Shown: positions 1-6,365, numbered from the stretch's first letter. The stretch: DNA of 10,826 nucleotides from Caldilineaceae bacterium (GCA_015494005.1 WGCB01000484.1:1-10826), one strand, 5' to 3'. Notes: generated by a model from the letters alone, not told the origin. Translations and numbers: made by a program.

Positions 1-758
1 GCACCACCGTGGCTTTCGTGGTGGCTGGCCACGGGGTGAAGGTGGCCAAGCACGGCAACCGCTCCAACAGCAGCCAGTCCGGCAGCGCGGACGTGCTGGA
101 GGCCCTGGGGGTCAACCTGCAGCTAGGGCCGGAGCAGGTGGCCGAGTGCATCGAGAAGGTGGGCATCGGCTTCCTCTTCGCCCCCCGCTACCACCCGGCC
201 ATGCGCCACGCCATCGGCCCCCGGCGAGAGCTGGCCACCCGCACCATCTTCAACATCCTGGGCCCCCTGACCAACCCGGCCAACGCCACCCACCAGGTCA
301 TCGGTGTGCCGGACCCGGCCCTGACCGAGATGATGGCCCGGGTGCTAGGACAGATGGGCAGCACCGCCGCCTTCGTGGTCCACGGCCGCACGGACACGGA
401 GCTGGGCATGGACGAGCTGAGCACCACCGGTCCCAACCGGGTCAGCCACCTGCACCAGGGCCAGGTCACCACCTTCCAGCTGGACGCGCAGGAGCTGGGC
501 CTGCCCCGGGCCCGCCTGGCGGATCTGCGGGGCGGGGACGCGGCAGAGAACGCGGCCATCCTGCGGGGGATCCTCAGCGGGGAGATCCAGGGGCCCAAGC
601 GGGACGCAGTGCTCCTCAACGCGGCGGCCGCCCTGAGCACCGAGTGCGGGGACTGGGAGGCCGGTCTGGCCGAAGCCCGGGAGAGCATCGACTCCGGCGC
701 CGCGCTGGACGTGCTGGAGCGCTTCATCGCCAAGACCCGCCGCTTCGGGGAGGCGTAG
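1..758 (+). CDS. trpD: Anthranilate phosphoribosyltransferase, 5'-truncated by the window edge
   Basis: Second dedicated step of tryptophan synthesis: transfers phosphoribosyl from PRPP to anthranilate in the cytoplasm. The reading frame is already open at base 3 and reads straight into the family segment TTVAFVVAGHGVKVAKHGNR, so the GTG at base 9 is an internal codon and not the start. Visible hallmarks are the conserved KHGNRS loop, the SGSADVLEALG segment that follows it, and NILGPLTNPA, all typical of TrpD. About 251 residues are present; the family is usually about 340, so roughly 90 N-terminal residues, including the GTGGD PRPP-binding loop, lie upstream of the window. It ends with TAG five bases before trpC, which suggests one transcript. 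The C-terminal part looks intact with no frameshift. Identity is secure; only the 5' end is missing. Confidence 0.96.
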   Translation, partial: TTVAFVVAGHGVKVAKHGNRSNSSQSGSADVLEALGVNLQLGPEQVAECIEKVGIGFLFAPRYHPAMRHAIGPRRELATRTIFNILGPLTNPANATHQVIGVPDPALTEMMARVLGQMGSTAAFVVHGRTDTELGMDELSTTGPNRVSHLHQGQVTTFQLDAQELGLPRARLADLRGGDAAENAAILRGILSGEIQGPKRDAVLLNAAAALSTECGDWEAGLAEARESIDSGAALDVLERFIAKTRRFGEA

Positions 759-763
759 CCGCC

Positions 764-1663
764 ATGTCCACCCGATCCAAGCGCCCCTCTCAGATGGAGC
801 AGGCCCGGCGCCGGGGCAAGCTGCTGGAGTACATCATGGCCTGGAAGCGCCAGGAGCTGCCCAAGCAGATGGCCGAGATGCCCCTGGACCAGGTGAAGGC
901 ATTCGCCCAGGTGGTCCCAGAACCCCTGGACCTGGCCGCCGCGCTCACGGCCCAGCCCGGGGTCAGCCTCATCGCCGAGGTGAAGCGGGCCAGCCCCTCC
1001 AAGGGCCTCATCGCCCGGGACTGGGACCCGGAGCGTATCGCGGAGACCTACGCCCGCAACGGCGCGGCGGCCATCTCCTGCCTGACCGACGCCCGCTTCT
1101 TCCAGGGGAAGCTGGCGTACCTCACCGCCATCAAGGAGCGGCTCCAGGCCATCAACCGCCCTGTGCCCGTCCTGCGCAAGGACTTCCTCTTCCACGAGTA
1201 CCAGATCTACGAGTCCCGCATGGCCGGCGCGGACGCGGTGCTGCTCATCGTGGCTGTCCTAGGCGACCGGCAGCTGCGGGAGCTCCTGGAGCTGACCCAC
1301 CAGCTGGGCATGCAGGCCCTGGTGGAGGTCCACGACCCGGCGGAGGTGGAGCGGGCCCTGGCCGTGGACGCGCGCATCATCGGCATCAACAACCGGGACC
1401 TGCGCACCTTCACCGTGGACCTGGAGACCACGGCCCAGCTGCGGGCCCTCATCCCTGAGGATCGGGTGGTGGTGAGCGAGAGCGGCATCCGCAGCCCGGA
1501 GGATGTGGGCCGGGTGGCGGAGATGGGGGTGGACGCCATCCTGGTGGGGGAGACTTTCTGCAAGCTGCCCCAGGGCCAGCGGGGCGCGGCCGTACGGGAG
1601 TTCGTGCGGGCAGGGAGAAAAACGAAGAAGGAGAAGCGAGGTCCAGGGGAAGGCCGATCTTAG
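764..1663 (+). CDS. trpC: Indole-3-glycerol phosphate synthase
   Basis: Closes the indole ring by converting carboxyphenylaminodeoxyribulose phosphate to indole-3-glycerol phosphate; a cytoplasmic TIM-barrel enzyme. The 299-residue product has every catalytic landmark: E72 and K74 in AEVKRASPSKG, K139 in LRKDF, E188 in LVEVH, N209 in IGINNRDL, and E239/S240 in VSESGI, plus a phosphate-binding VGETF near the C-terminus. I chose the ATG at 764 because GGGGAGG (747-753) lies 10 bases upstream and the gap to trpD is five bases. An inner ATG at 794 would remove ten basic residues and is a possible alternative. The last 16 or so residues (GRKTKKEKRG...) form a charged tail beyond the usual end of the barrel, and the TAG stop overlaps the stop of the convergent vapC by four bases. 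The family is monofunctional here; trpF is a separate gene at 4015. Confidence 0.96.
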   Translation: MSTRSKRPSQMEQARRRGKLLEYIMAWKRQELPKQMAEMPLDQVKAFAQVVPEPLDLAAALTAQPGVSLIAEVKRASPSKGLIARDWDPERIAETYARNGAAAISCLTDARFFQGKLAYLTAIKERLQAINRPVPVLRKDFLFHEYQIYESRMAGADAVLLIVAVLGDRQLRELLELTHQLGMQALVEVHDPAEVERALAVDARIIGINNRDLRTFTVDLETTAQLRALIPEDRVVVSESGIRSPEDVGRVAEMGVDAILVGETFCKLPQGQRGAAVREFVRAGRKTKKEKRGPGEGRS

Positions 1664-2058
1664 CCGGTTTCCACCACTTTCAGGCCCAAGTGCGCCTGGA
1701 ACGGTTCGAAGTCTCGGTCGTTGTGGAGCAGGGCAAAACCGTTCTCCAGGACGAACGTGGCAATGAGGCAGTCCATAGTTTTGCGCACGGTGATGCCTCG
1801 ACGGCGCAGGGCCTGGTAATTCTGGGCGCTCTTCAGCGCTATCTCCGGCCCCACCATGGAGAAGACCGGGAAAAGGGCCAACGCTCGTTGGGCTTCCCGA
1901 AAGTCCTGGGGGCGGGAGAACCCCTGGAGCACCTCGCAGAGGATGAGATCCCCGATCCCCAGCTCCCGCTGGCCCAGGGCAGCGTCCAGGATATCCGTCT
2001 GGGGTGTGGCCACGCCGTTGAAGTAGTCGATCCAGACCGAGGAGTCAACGATCCACAC
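1660..2058 (-). CDS. vapC: PIN-domain ribonuclease toxin of a VapBC pair
   Basis: Probable Mg2+-dependent RNase toxin of a type II toxin-antitoxin module, acting in the cytoplasm and held inactive by VapB. The product (132 residues from the chosen start) is a compact single PIN domain. The acidic active-site set is visible as D5 in VDSSVWID, E42 in LCEVLQGF, D96 in TMDCLIATF and D114 in HNDRDF, matching family spacing. I favour the GTG at 2058 because AGAGGGG (2069-2075, complement) lies 10 bases upstream and the protein then begins MWIVDSSVWID, as family members do. A GTG at 2067 would add three residues but leaves only one base after that ribosome binding site. The start overlaps the end of vapB by 14 bases, implying translational coupling. 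The stop overlaps that of convergent trpC. Base use looks less GC-biased than in the neighbours, consistent with acquisition by transfer. The target RNA cannot be read from sequence. Confidence 0.9.
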   Translation of the reverse strand: MWIVDSSVWIDYFNGVATPQTDILDAALGQRELGIGDLILCEVLQGFSRPQDFREAQRALALFPVFSMVGPEIALKSAQNYQALRRRGITVRKTMDCLIATFVLENGFALLHNDRDFEPFQAHLGLKVVETG

Positions 2059-2257
2059 GGGAGACACGCCCCTCTCGCATGGCGGCCAGGTTGCCTTCCC
2101 AGCGGAGCTTGCCCCGGAGTGCGCGCACCTGCTCCTGGGACTTCAACCGAATCAGGGTGCGCAGGGCCTCCTCGATCACGGCCCGTTTCGTCTTCAGGCC
2201 GGTGCAGCGCATGGCCTCGGCCATCAACTCGTCATCGATCACCACGTTCGTTCGCAT
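2045..2257 (-). CDS. vapB: VapB-type antitoxin with ribbon-helix-helix DNA-binding domain
   Basis: Antitoxin that should bind and block the adjacent PIN toxin and repress its own promoter. The product is 70 residues. The N-terminus MRTNVVIDDELMAEAM is the short beta strand and first helix of a ribbon-helix-helix (Arc/MetJ-like) domain, followed by the second helix TKRAVIEEALRTLIRL. The C-terminal half with LRGKLRWEGNLAAMR is the toxin-binding tail characteristic of this VapB subfamily. The ATG at 2257 is chosen over a TTG one codon upstream because AGGGGG lies five bases before the ATG and family members start MRTN. It is the first gene of the two-gene operon, and its promoter region is the AT-rich stretch just upstream (2273-2324), which holds repeated TGTA-type half sites suitable for RHH binding. 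Confidence 0.9.
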   Translation of the reverse strand: MRTNVVIDDELMAEAMRCTGLKTKRAVIEEALRTLIRLKSQEQVRALRGKLRWEGNLAAMREGRVSRVDR

Positions 2258-2272
2258 CAAAGCCCCCTGTTG

Positions 2273-2316
2273 GTGTACACTAGCGAATGTGTATAGTTTA
2301 CATCAATCATGTGTAT
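2273..2316. promoter_or_regulatory. Putative VapB operator: palindrome and repeated ATGTGTAT sites
   Basis: The intergenic region contains a perfect 8-bp palindrome GTGTACAC (2273-2280), a direct repeat ATGTGTAT at 2287-2294 and 2309-2316 (22 bp start to start, close to two helical turns), and an imperfect palindrome ATGTGTATAGTTTACAT at 2287-2303. They overlap and flank the predicted vapB -10. VapBC complexes are known to autorepress through the RHH domain at such repeated or inverted half sites. That these are the operator is inference from position. Confidence 0.45.
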
Positions 2317-2323
2317 TGAACAA
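2295..2323 (-). promoter_or_regulatory. Putative vapBC promoter
   Basis: Read on the minus strand, TTGTTC (complement of 2318-2323) and TAAACT (complement of 2295-2300) are separated by 17 bp, a sigma70-like arrangement with three and four consensus matches. Transcription would start near 2288, leaving about 30 nt before the vapB ATG. The stretch is strikingly AT-rich for this genome. Neither element is strong alone, so this is a tentative call supported by position and composition. Confidence 0.4.
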
Positions 2324-2324
2324 T
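2297..2324 (+). promoter_or_regulatory. Possible divergent promoter for the DUF554 gene
   Basis: On the plus strand TTTACA (2297-2302, five of six matches to a -35) is followed after 16 bp by AACAAT (2319-2324, four of six matches to a -10). Transcription would begin about 40 nt before the ATG at 2371. It lies face to face with the vapB promoter, so VapB binding could affect both genes. Weak by itself; no ribosome binding site is obvious before the ATG. Confidence 0.3.
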
Positions 2325-2370
2325 CCCGGTTTCCTTCCTCCCCCAACTGCGAAAGCGCCAGCAAAAGCCC

Positions 2371-3102
2371 ATGACCGGCACCATCATCAACGTCATCGCC
2401 GTCCTCATCGGTGGATCCCTGGGCGCGCTGGCCGGCAACCGCCTCCCCCGAAAGGTGCAGGAGACGGTCATGGCCGGCCTAGGGCTGCTCACCGTGACCA
2501 TCGGCATGAGCATGGCCCTGAGCACGGCCAACATCCTCATTCCCATGTTCAGCATCCTCCTGGGCGGCGTGGCCGGGGAGCTCCTGCGCATCGAGGATGG
2601 CCTGAACGCGCTGGGCCGCATGGCCGAGGAGCGCTGGGGAGAGCGGCTGGGCCAGGGCAAGGTGGCCGGCTGGAACGTGACCCGGGCCTTCGTCACCACC
2701 AGCCTGCTCTTCTGCGTCGGCCCGCTGACCATCCTGGGCAGCATCCAGGACGGCCTGCTGGGCGACTACCAGCTCCTGGCCATCAAGAGCACCCTGGACG
2801 GCTTCGCGGCCATCCCCTTCGCCGCCACCCTGGGGCCGGGAGTCCTCCTCAGTGCGGTGACCGTGGGGGTGGTCCAGGGGGGGATCAGCGGACTGGCCAT
2901 GCTCCTGGGCAGCAGCCTGGGGGACGTGAGCCGGAACACGCCCTGGGTGGTGGAGCTCACGGCCACCGGCGGCATCCTCATCCTGGGCATCGGCCTGGGC
3001 CTGCTGGAGCTGAAGAAGATCCGGGTGGGCGACCTGCTCCCAGCCATCGCCATCGCCCCCATCATCGTGCTGGTGCTCCAGTGGCTGGGCATCGGCCTGT
3101 GA
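2371..3102 (+). CDS. DUF554 family (YdfK/YqgA-like) integral membrane protein
   Basis: A 243-residue polytopic membrane protein of the DUF554 family, whose biochemical role is not established. The sequence shows the family's glycine-rich opening TGTIINVIAVLIGGSLGAL, the LGGVAGELLRIEDGL loop after the second or third helix, SLLFCVGPLTILGSIQDGL with the adjacent KSTLDGFAAIPFA segment, and ATGGILILGIGLGLLELKKI followed by a final helix. About six or seven hydrophobic segments are visible, starting right at the N-terminus, so it should sit in the cytoplasmic membrane; there is no cleaved signal peptide. Length is normal for the family. The ATG at 2371 matches the family N-terminus, although I see no good ribosome binding site before it. 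It is divergent from vapB and is followed by a 142-bp gap with strong hairpins, so it may be a single-gene transcript. Family identity is confident; function is not. Confidence 0.9.
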   Translation: MTGTIINVIAVLIGGSLGALAGNRLPRKVQETVMAGLGLLTVTIGMSMALSTANILIPMFSILLGGVAGELLRIEDGLNALGRMAEERWGERLGQGKVAGWNVTRAFVTTSLLFCVGPLTILGSIQDGLLGDYQLLAIKSTLDGFAAIPFAATLGPGVLLSAVTVGVVQGGISGLAMLLGSSLGDVSRNTPWVVELTATGGILILGIGLGLLELKKIRVGDLLPAIAIAPIIVLVLQWLGIGL

Positions 3103-3145
3103 CCAAACTCAAGTCAAATTGGAACCGGCAATTTTGGAGGCGCTA

Positions 3146-3164
3146 GGCGGGTCCGTGACCCGCC
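3146..3164. terminator. Perfect hairpin 1 (8-bp stem, 3-nt loop), possible terminator
   Basis: GGCGGGTC, loop CGT, GACCCGCC form a perfect GC-rich stem. It lies 43 bp after the DUF554 stop. No run of T follows on the plus strand, so it is not a classical intrinsic terminator; it may work as a Rho-limited 3' stabiliser or as part of the repeat element. Its last three bases are also the first three of hairpin 2, so the two full stems cannot form together. Confidence 0.4.
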
Positions 3165-3180
3165 GGATGGCGCATCCGGC
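3162..3180. terminator. Perfect hairpin 2 (8-bp stem, 3-nt loop), possible terminator
   Basis: GCCGGATG, loop GCG, CATCCGGC form a second perfect stem directly after and overlapping hairpin 1 by GCC. The downstream sequence is GAGAGCTGCGAAAACTTTT, with only four T, so termination is possible but not textbook. Same size and loop length as hairpin 1 but a different stem sequence. Confidence 0.4.
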
Positions 3181-3244
3181 GAGAGCTGCGAAAACTTTTG
3201 CCTTCAAATTGACTGCAGTTCAGACGAGAAACGAGCGCGTCCCG

Positions 3245-4018
3245 ATGAACCTGAGCCCAACTTCCACCCTCTCCACCATCCTCTTCGACCTGGACGGTAC
3301 CCTGGTGCAGCACGGGCATGTCCTCCTGCCTGCCAAGCTGGCCGAGTGGGGCCATCCCCGGCCGGCGGAGGCGGTGAGCCAGGCCTTCCAGGAGCAGATG
3401 CAGTGGGTCTACCAGGCCAGCGCCCAGCTCCGCCTGAGCGACCACCCGGACGAGGAGCGCTGGCGCCAGCTCTGGGCAGAGCTGCAGCGCCGGGCCCTGG
3501 CCCAGCTGGGCATCCCGGATCCCCGGGGCGAGCTGGAGCGGCGGGTCTACGCCTTCTTCAGCGCCAACCCGGTGCCGCCCCTCTACCCGGACGCGAGACC
3601 GGTGCTGCGGACCCTGCGGGAGCGGGGCTGGCGCCTGGGCATCATCACCCAGCGCAGCCGGGAGAGCACACTCCGCTTCCTGGAGCACCATGGGCTGACC
3701 CAGGCGTTCGCCGTGGTGGTGGCTGGGGACGACGGCGTAGGCCGCAAGCCCCGGCCGGAGCCCTTCCATGCGGCCCTGGCCCGGCTGGGGAGCGCCCCAG
3801 AGCACGCGGCCTTCGTGGGGGATCGGGTGGACGATGACTGCGCGGGCGCCCAGGCCGCGGGGCTGGCCACCGCCTTCCTCATCGACCGCCACAACAGCCA
3901 CGAGGGCAACGGCTGGTCCCCAGGGGATGCGCCGCCTTTCATCCACCTGAGCCACCTGGGCCAGCTCCTGGATCACCTGCCGGAGCGCCCCGGCCATCCC
4001 CGGGAGGCCCGGCCATGA
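3245..4018 (+). CDS. HAD-superfamily (phosphoglycolate-phosphatase-like) hydrolase
   Basis: A cytoplasmic phosphatase of HAD subfamily IA; the substrate cannot be assigned. The 257-residue product has motif I as FDLDGTL with nucleophile D15 and acid/base D17, motif II T135 in GIITQRS, motif III K168 in VGRKPRPEPF, and motif IV GDRVDDD at 192-198, followed by the usual AGAQAAGLATA. An alpha-helical cap of about 90 residues (roughly 25-115) lies between motifs I and II, as in phosphoglycolate phosphatase relatives. The ATG at 3245 is chosen because motif I then lies near residue 15; the frame extends upstream to a TTG at 3119 but only through the palindromic element. The upstream ribosome binding site is weak. 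Its stop overlaps the trpF start (ATGA), so the two are probably translationally coupled. It is a plausible metabolite-repair or salvage phosphatase, but no direct link to tryptophan synthesis can be read from sequence. Confidence 0.88.
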   Translation: MNLSPTSTLSTILFDLDGTLVQHGHVLLPAKLAEWGHPRPAEAVSQAFQEQMQWVYQASAQLRLSDHPDEERWRQLWAELQRRALAQLGIPDPRGELERRVYAFFSANPVPPLYPDARPVLRTLRERGWRLGIITQRSRESTLRFLEHHGLTQAFAVVVAGDDGVGRKPRPEPFHAALARLGSAPEHAAFVGDRVDDDCAGAQAAGLATAFLIDRHNSHEGNGWSPGDAPPFIHLSHLGQLLDHLPERPGHPREARP

Positions 4019-4689
4019 GCGGGAAACCCAGGGAAATCCGGGTGAAGATCTGCGGCCTCACCAACCTGGAGGACGCCCAGGTGGCCGCCCAGGCCGGCGC
4101 GGACCTGCTGGGCTTCATCTTCTATCCGCCCTCCCCCCGCTACGTGACGCCGGCCCAGGTTCGGGGGATCCTGGCCGAACTTCGTGATAGCATCGACGGC
4201 CCGCTGCCTCGAACCGTGGGCGTCTTCGTGGACGAGCCCCTGGAAGCGGTCCAGGCCATCCTCGAGGAAGCCACGGTTGACTACGCGCAACTACACGGCG
4301 GTGAGCCGCCGGTCCTGCTGGAGCAGCTGGCCGGGCGTGCCTTCAAGGCCCTGCGCCCTTCCAGCCGGGAGGAGGCCCTGGCCGACGCGGAGTGGTACGC
4401 GGAGCTGGGTCTGCCCGACGGCCCGCAGCTCCTGCTGGACGCCTACGATCCCCAGGCCTACGGGGGCACCGGCAGGAAGGCGGACTGGGCTGTGGCCCAG
4501 GAGCTGGCCCGGAGCGTCCGCTTGCTCCTGGCGGGCGGGCTGACGCCGGCGAACGTGGCCAGGGCCGTGGAGACGGTGCAGCCCTGGGGTGTGGACGTGA
4601 GCAGCGGCGTGGAGCGGGCCCCAGGGCGCAAGGACCACGCCGCGGTGCGGGCCTTCGTGGCCCGGGCCAAGGGTCTCCCCGAGCCCTAG
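4015..4689 (+). CDS. trpF: Phosphoribosylanthranilate isomerase
   Basis: Catalyses the Amadori rearrangement of phosphoribosylanthranilate, the step between TrpD and TrpC. The 224-residue TIM barrel carries the catalytic cysteine C13 in VKICGLT and the catalytic aspartate D142 in LLLDAYD. It also has LGFIFYPPSPRYVTP, QLHGGE, the YGGTGRKADW loop (149-158), the phosphate-binding LAGGLTPANV (172-181), and GVDVSSGVE with GRKD (192-207). Length is normal. The ATG overlaps the HAD stop by four bases, so translation is likely coupled and no separate ribosome binding site is needed. It lies about 2.4 kb from trpC, separated by vapBC, the DUF554 gene and the HAD gene. Nothing suggests loss of function. 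Confidence 0.96.
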   Translation: MSGKPREIRVKICGLTNLEDAQVAAQAGADLLGFIFYPPSPRYVTPAQVRGILAELRDSIDGPLPRTVGVFVDEPLEAVQAILEEATVDYAQLHGGEPPVLLEQLAGRAFKALRPSSREEALADAEWYAELGLPDGPQLLLDAYDPQAYGGTGRKADWAVAQELARSVRLLLAGGLTPANVARAVETVQPWGVDVSSGVERAPGRKDHAAVRAFVARAKGLPEP

Positions 4690-4753
4690 ATCTGGCCAGC
4701 GGTCCCATCCCCCACCTGTGACTTTCCCCCAGCATTTCCCCAGAGCACGCACC

Positions 4754-6343
4754 ATGGACGAACAGACACGCATCCTGGCCGTGGACCTGGGCACCTCCGG
4801 CCCCAAGGTGGCCCTGGCCGACGCCCGGGGTCGCATCCTGGACAGCGAGCTCCAGGAGACCGGGCTCATCCTCCTACCCGACGGCGGCGCGGAGCAGGAC
4901 CCGGAGGAGTGGTGGCAGGCCATCGTGACGGCCACCCGCCGCCTCCTCAGCCGCCACCCCCAGGAGCGGGAGCAGGTGGCTGCAGTGGCCTGCACCGCCC
5001 AGTGGTCCGGCACCGTGGCCGTGGACCGGGCCGGGCGTCCCCTGATGAACGCCATCATCTGGATGGACGCCCGGGGCGCGCCCTACGTGCGGCGGATCAC
5101 CGGCGGGCCCATCACCCTGGAAGGCTACGGGGTGGACAAGCTCTGGCACTGGATCCGCCGCACCGGGGGCATCCCCACCCGCTCGGGCAAGGACTCCATC
5201 GCCCACATCCTCTACCTGAAGCACGAACGGCCGGCGATCTACCAGCAGGCCCACAAGTTCCTGGAGCCCAAGGACTACCTGAACCTGCGTCTCACCGGCC
5301 AGTTCGCCGCCTCCGTGGACTCCATCACCCTGCACTGGGTCACGGACAACCGGGACATCCACCGCATCGACTACGACCCGCTGCTCTTGCGTCTGGCCGG
5401 GATCGAGCGGGAGAAGCTGCCGGATCTGAAGCGGGCCGTGGACATCCTGGGGACGGTGCAGCCAGCCGTGGCCCAGGAGCTGGGCATCCCCGCCACGGCC
5501 CAGGTGATCCTGGGCACGCCGGACCTCCACTCCGCGGCCATCGGCTCCGGCGCGGTGGCGGACTACCAGGCCCACCTCTACATCGGCACCTCCGCCTGGA
5601 TCAGCTGCCACGTGCCCTTCAAGAAGACGGACCTCTTCCACAACATGGCCTCCCTGCCCTCGGCCCTGCCCGGCCGCTACTTCCTGGTCAACGAGCAGGA
5701 GACGGCCGGGGCCTGCCTGGCCTGGCTGCGGGACAACCTCCTCTACCACCCGGACGAGCTGGGCCCGTCCGCGCCCCCTGCGGACTTCTACCGCCTCTTC
5801 GACCGGCTGGTGGCCCAGGTCTCCCCGGGCAGCGGTGGGGTTCTCTTCACCCCCTGGCTGAACGGGGAGCGCACGCCCGTGGACGACCACCGGGTGCGAG
5901 GCGGTTTCCACCACCTCTCCCTGCAGACAAACCGGCTGCACATGCTGCGAGCCGTCTTCGAGGGGGTGGCCTTCAACGCCCGCTGGCTGCTGGGCTACGT
6001 GGAGCGCTTCACGAAGCGGCCCTTCGAGGGCATCCGCTTCATCGGCGGCGGGGCCAACTCGGAAGTGTGGTGCCAGATCCTGGCGGACGTGCTGGAGCGG
6101 CCCATCCACCAGGTGGAGGAGCCCATCCAGGCCAACACCCGGGGCGTGGCCCTGCTGGCGGCCTTGGCCCTGGGCGCGTTGACCGTGGCCGAGATCCCCG
6201 ACCAGGTGCGGGTGGTCCAGGTTTTCCAGCCGGACCCGGCCACCCGGCCCGTCTACCGGGAGATGTACCGGGCCTTCCGGGAGATCTACCGGCGGGTCCA
6301 CGGGGTCCACGCGCGGATGGAGGGGATTGAAGGATTGGGTTGA
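4754..6343 (+). CDS. FGGY-family carbohydrate kinase (xylulokinase-like)
   Basis: ATP-dependent sugar or polyol kinase; xylulokinase is the closest well-known relative by eye, but the substrate is uncertain. The 529-residue product starts MDEQTRILAVDLGTSGPKVA, where DLGTSG (11-16) is the ATP phosphate-1 loop of the actin-like fold. Further landmarks are CTAQWSGTVAVD and NAIIWMDARGA in the sugar-binding half, the presumed catalytic base D257 in GTPDLHSAAIGSG, YIGTSAW (276-282), PWLNGERTP (367-375), and the C-terminal FIGGGANSEVW and NTRGVALLAALALG. I chose the ATG at 4754 because homologous kinases begin just before the DLGTSG loop; a GTG at 4718 would add 12 unlikely residues. No clear ribosome binding site is seen. 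The context around the catalytic aspartate (DLHS in place of the DNA or DNP seen in ordinary xylulokinases) suggests a distinct subgroup. It is followed 58 bp later by the SPL-like gene in the same direction. Confidence 0.88.
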   Translation: MDEQTRILAVDLGTSGPKVALADARGRILDSELQETGLILLPDGGAEQDPEEWWQAIVTATRRLLSRHPQEREQVAAVACTAQWSGTVAVDRAGRPLMNAIIWMDARGAPYVRRITGGPITLEGYGVDKLWHWIRRTGGIPTRSGKDSIAHILYLKHERPAIYQQAHKFLEPKDYLNLRLTGQFAASVDSITLHWVTDNRDIHRIDYDPLLLRLAGIEREKLPDLKRAVDILGTVQPAVAQELGIPATAQVILGTPDLHSAAIGSGAVADYQAHLYIGTSAWISCHVPFKKTDLFHNMASLPSALPGRYFLVNEQETAGACLAWLRDNLLYHPDELGPSAPPADFYRLFDRLVAQVSPGSGGVLFTPWLNGERTPVDDHRVRGGFHHLSLQTNRLHMLRAVFEGVAFNARWLLGYVERFTKRPFEGIRFIGGGANSEVWCQILADVLERPIHQVEEPIQANTRGVALLAALALGALTVAEIPDQVRVVQVFQPDPATRPVYREMYRAFREIYRRVHGVHARMEGIEGLG

Positions 6344-6365
6344 CTTGTGGATTGGTTGATTGGGT
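6325..6365 (+). repeat. Imperfect 16-bp direct repeat with GATTG units
   Basis: Bases 6325-6340 (GATTGAAGGATTGGGT) recur at 6350-6365 (GATTGGTTGATTGGGT), 13 of 16 identical and 25 bp apart, giving four GATTG copies spaced 8, 17 and 8 bp. The first copy covers the last codons of the kinase gene and the second the intergenic gap. It could be an operator for the following gene or simple slippage; no promoter consensus accompanies it. Confidence 0.4.

Larger units (their letters stand above)
3113..3213. repeat. Compound palindromic element: inverted-repeat ends enclosing two perfect hairpins
   Basis: The 142-bp gap between the DUF554 and HAD genes is filled by a nested palindrome. Its outer arms begin GTCAAATTG (3113-3121) and end CAAATTGAC (3205-3213), matching as inverted repeats at eight of nine positions. 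Weaker matches continue inward (for example GGCAATTTTGG against CTTTTGCC). The centre holds two perfect hairpins (listed separately) that share three bases. TCAAATTG also recurs as a direct repeat exactly 90 bp apart (3114 and 3204). It has no coding capacity. It could be a REPIN/MITE-like mobile repeat, a terminator region for the DUF554 gene, or a leader structure for the HAD-trpF transcript; a copy-number search in the genome would decide. Confidence 0.5.

Noticed and set aside
146-763. Upstream extension of the trpC frame to 146
   Set aside because: This part overlaps trpD in another frame and reads as Pro/Gly/Arg/His-rich shadow sequence. The ATG at 764 has a ribosome binding site and matches the family N-terminus.
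3103-3244. trp attenuator or T-box leader ahead of HAD-trpF
   Set aside because: There is no tryptophan-rich leader peptide, no T-box core sequence and no terminator with a T-run; only the palindromic element is seen.
4690-4753. Promoter in the gap between trpF and the FGGY kinase
   Set aside because: The 64 bp are C-rich and hold no acceptable -35/-10 pair or ribosome binding site, so I could not support a site there.
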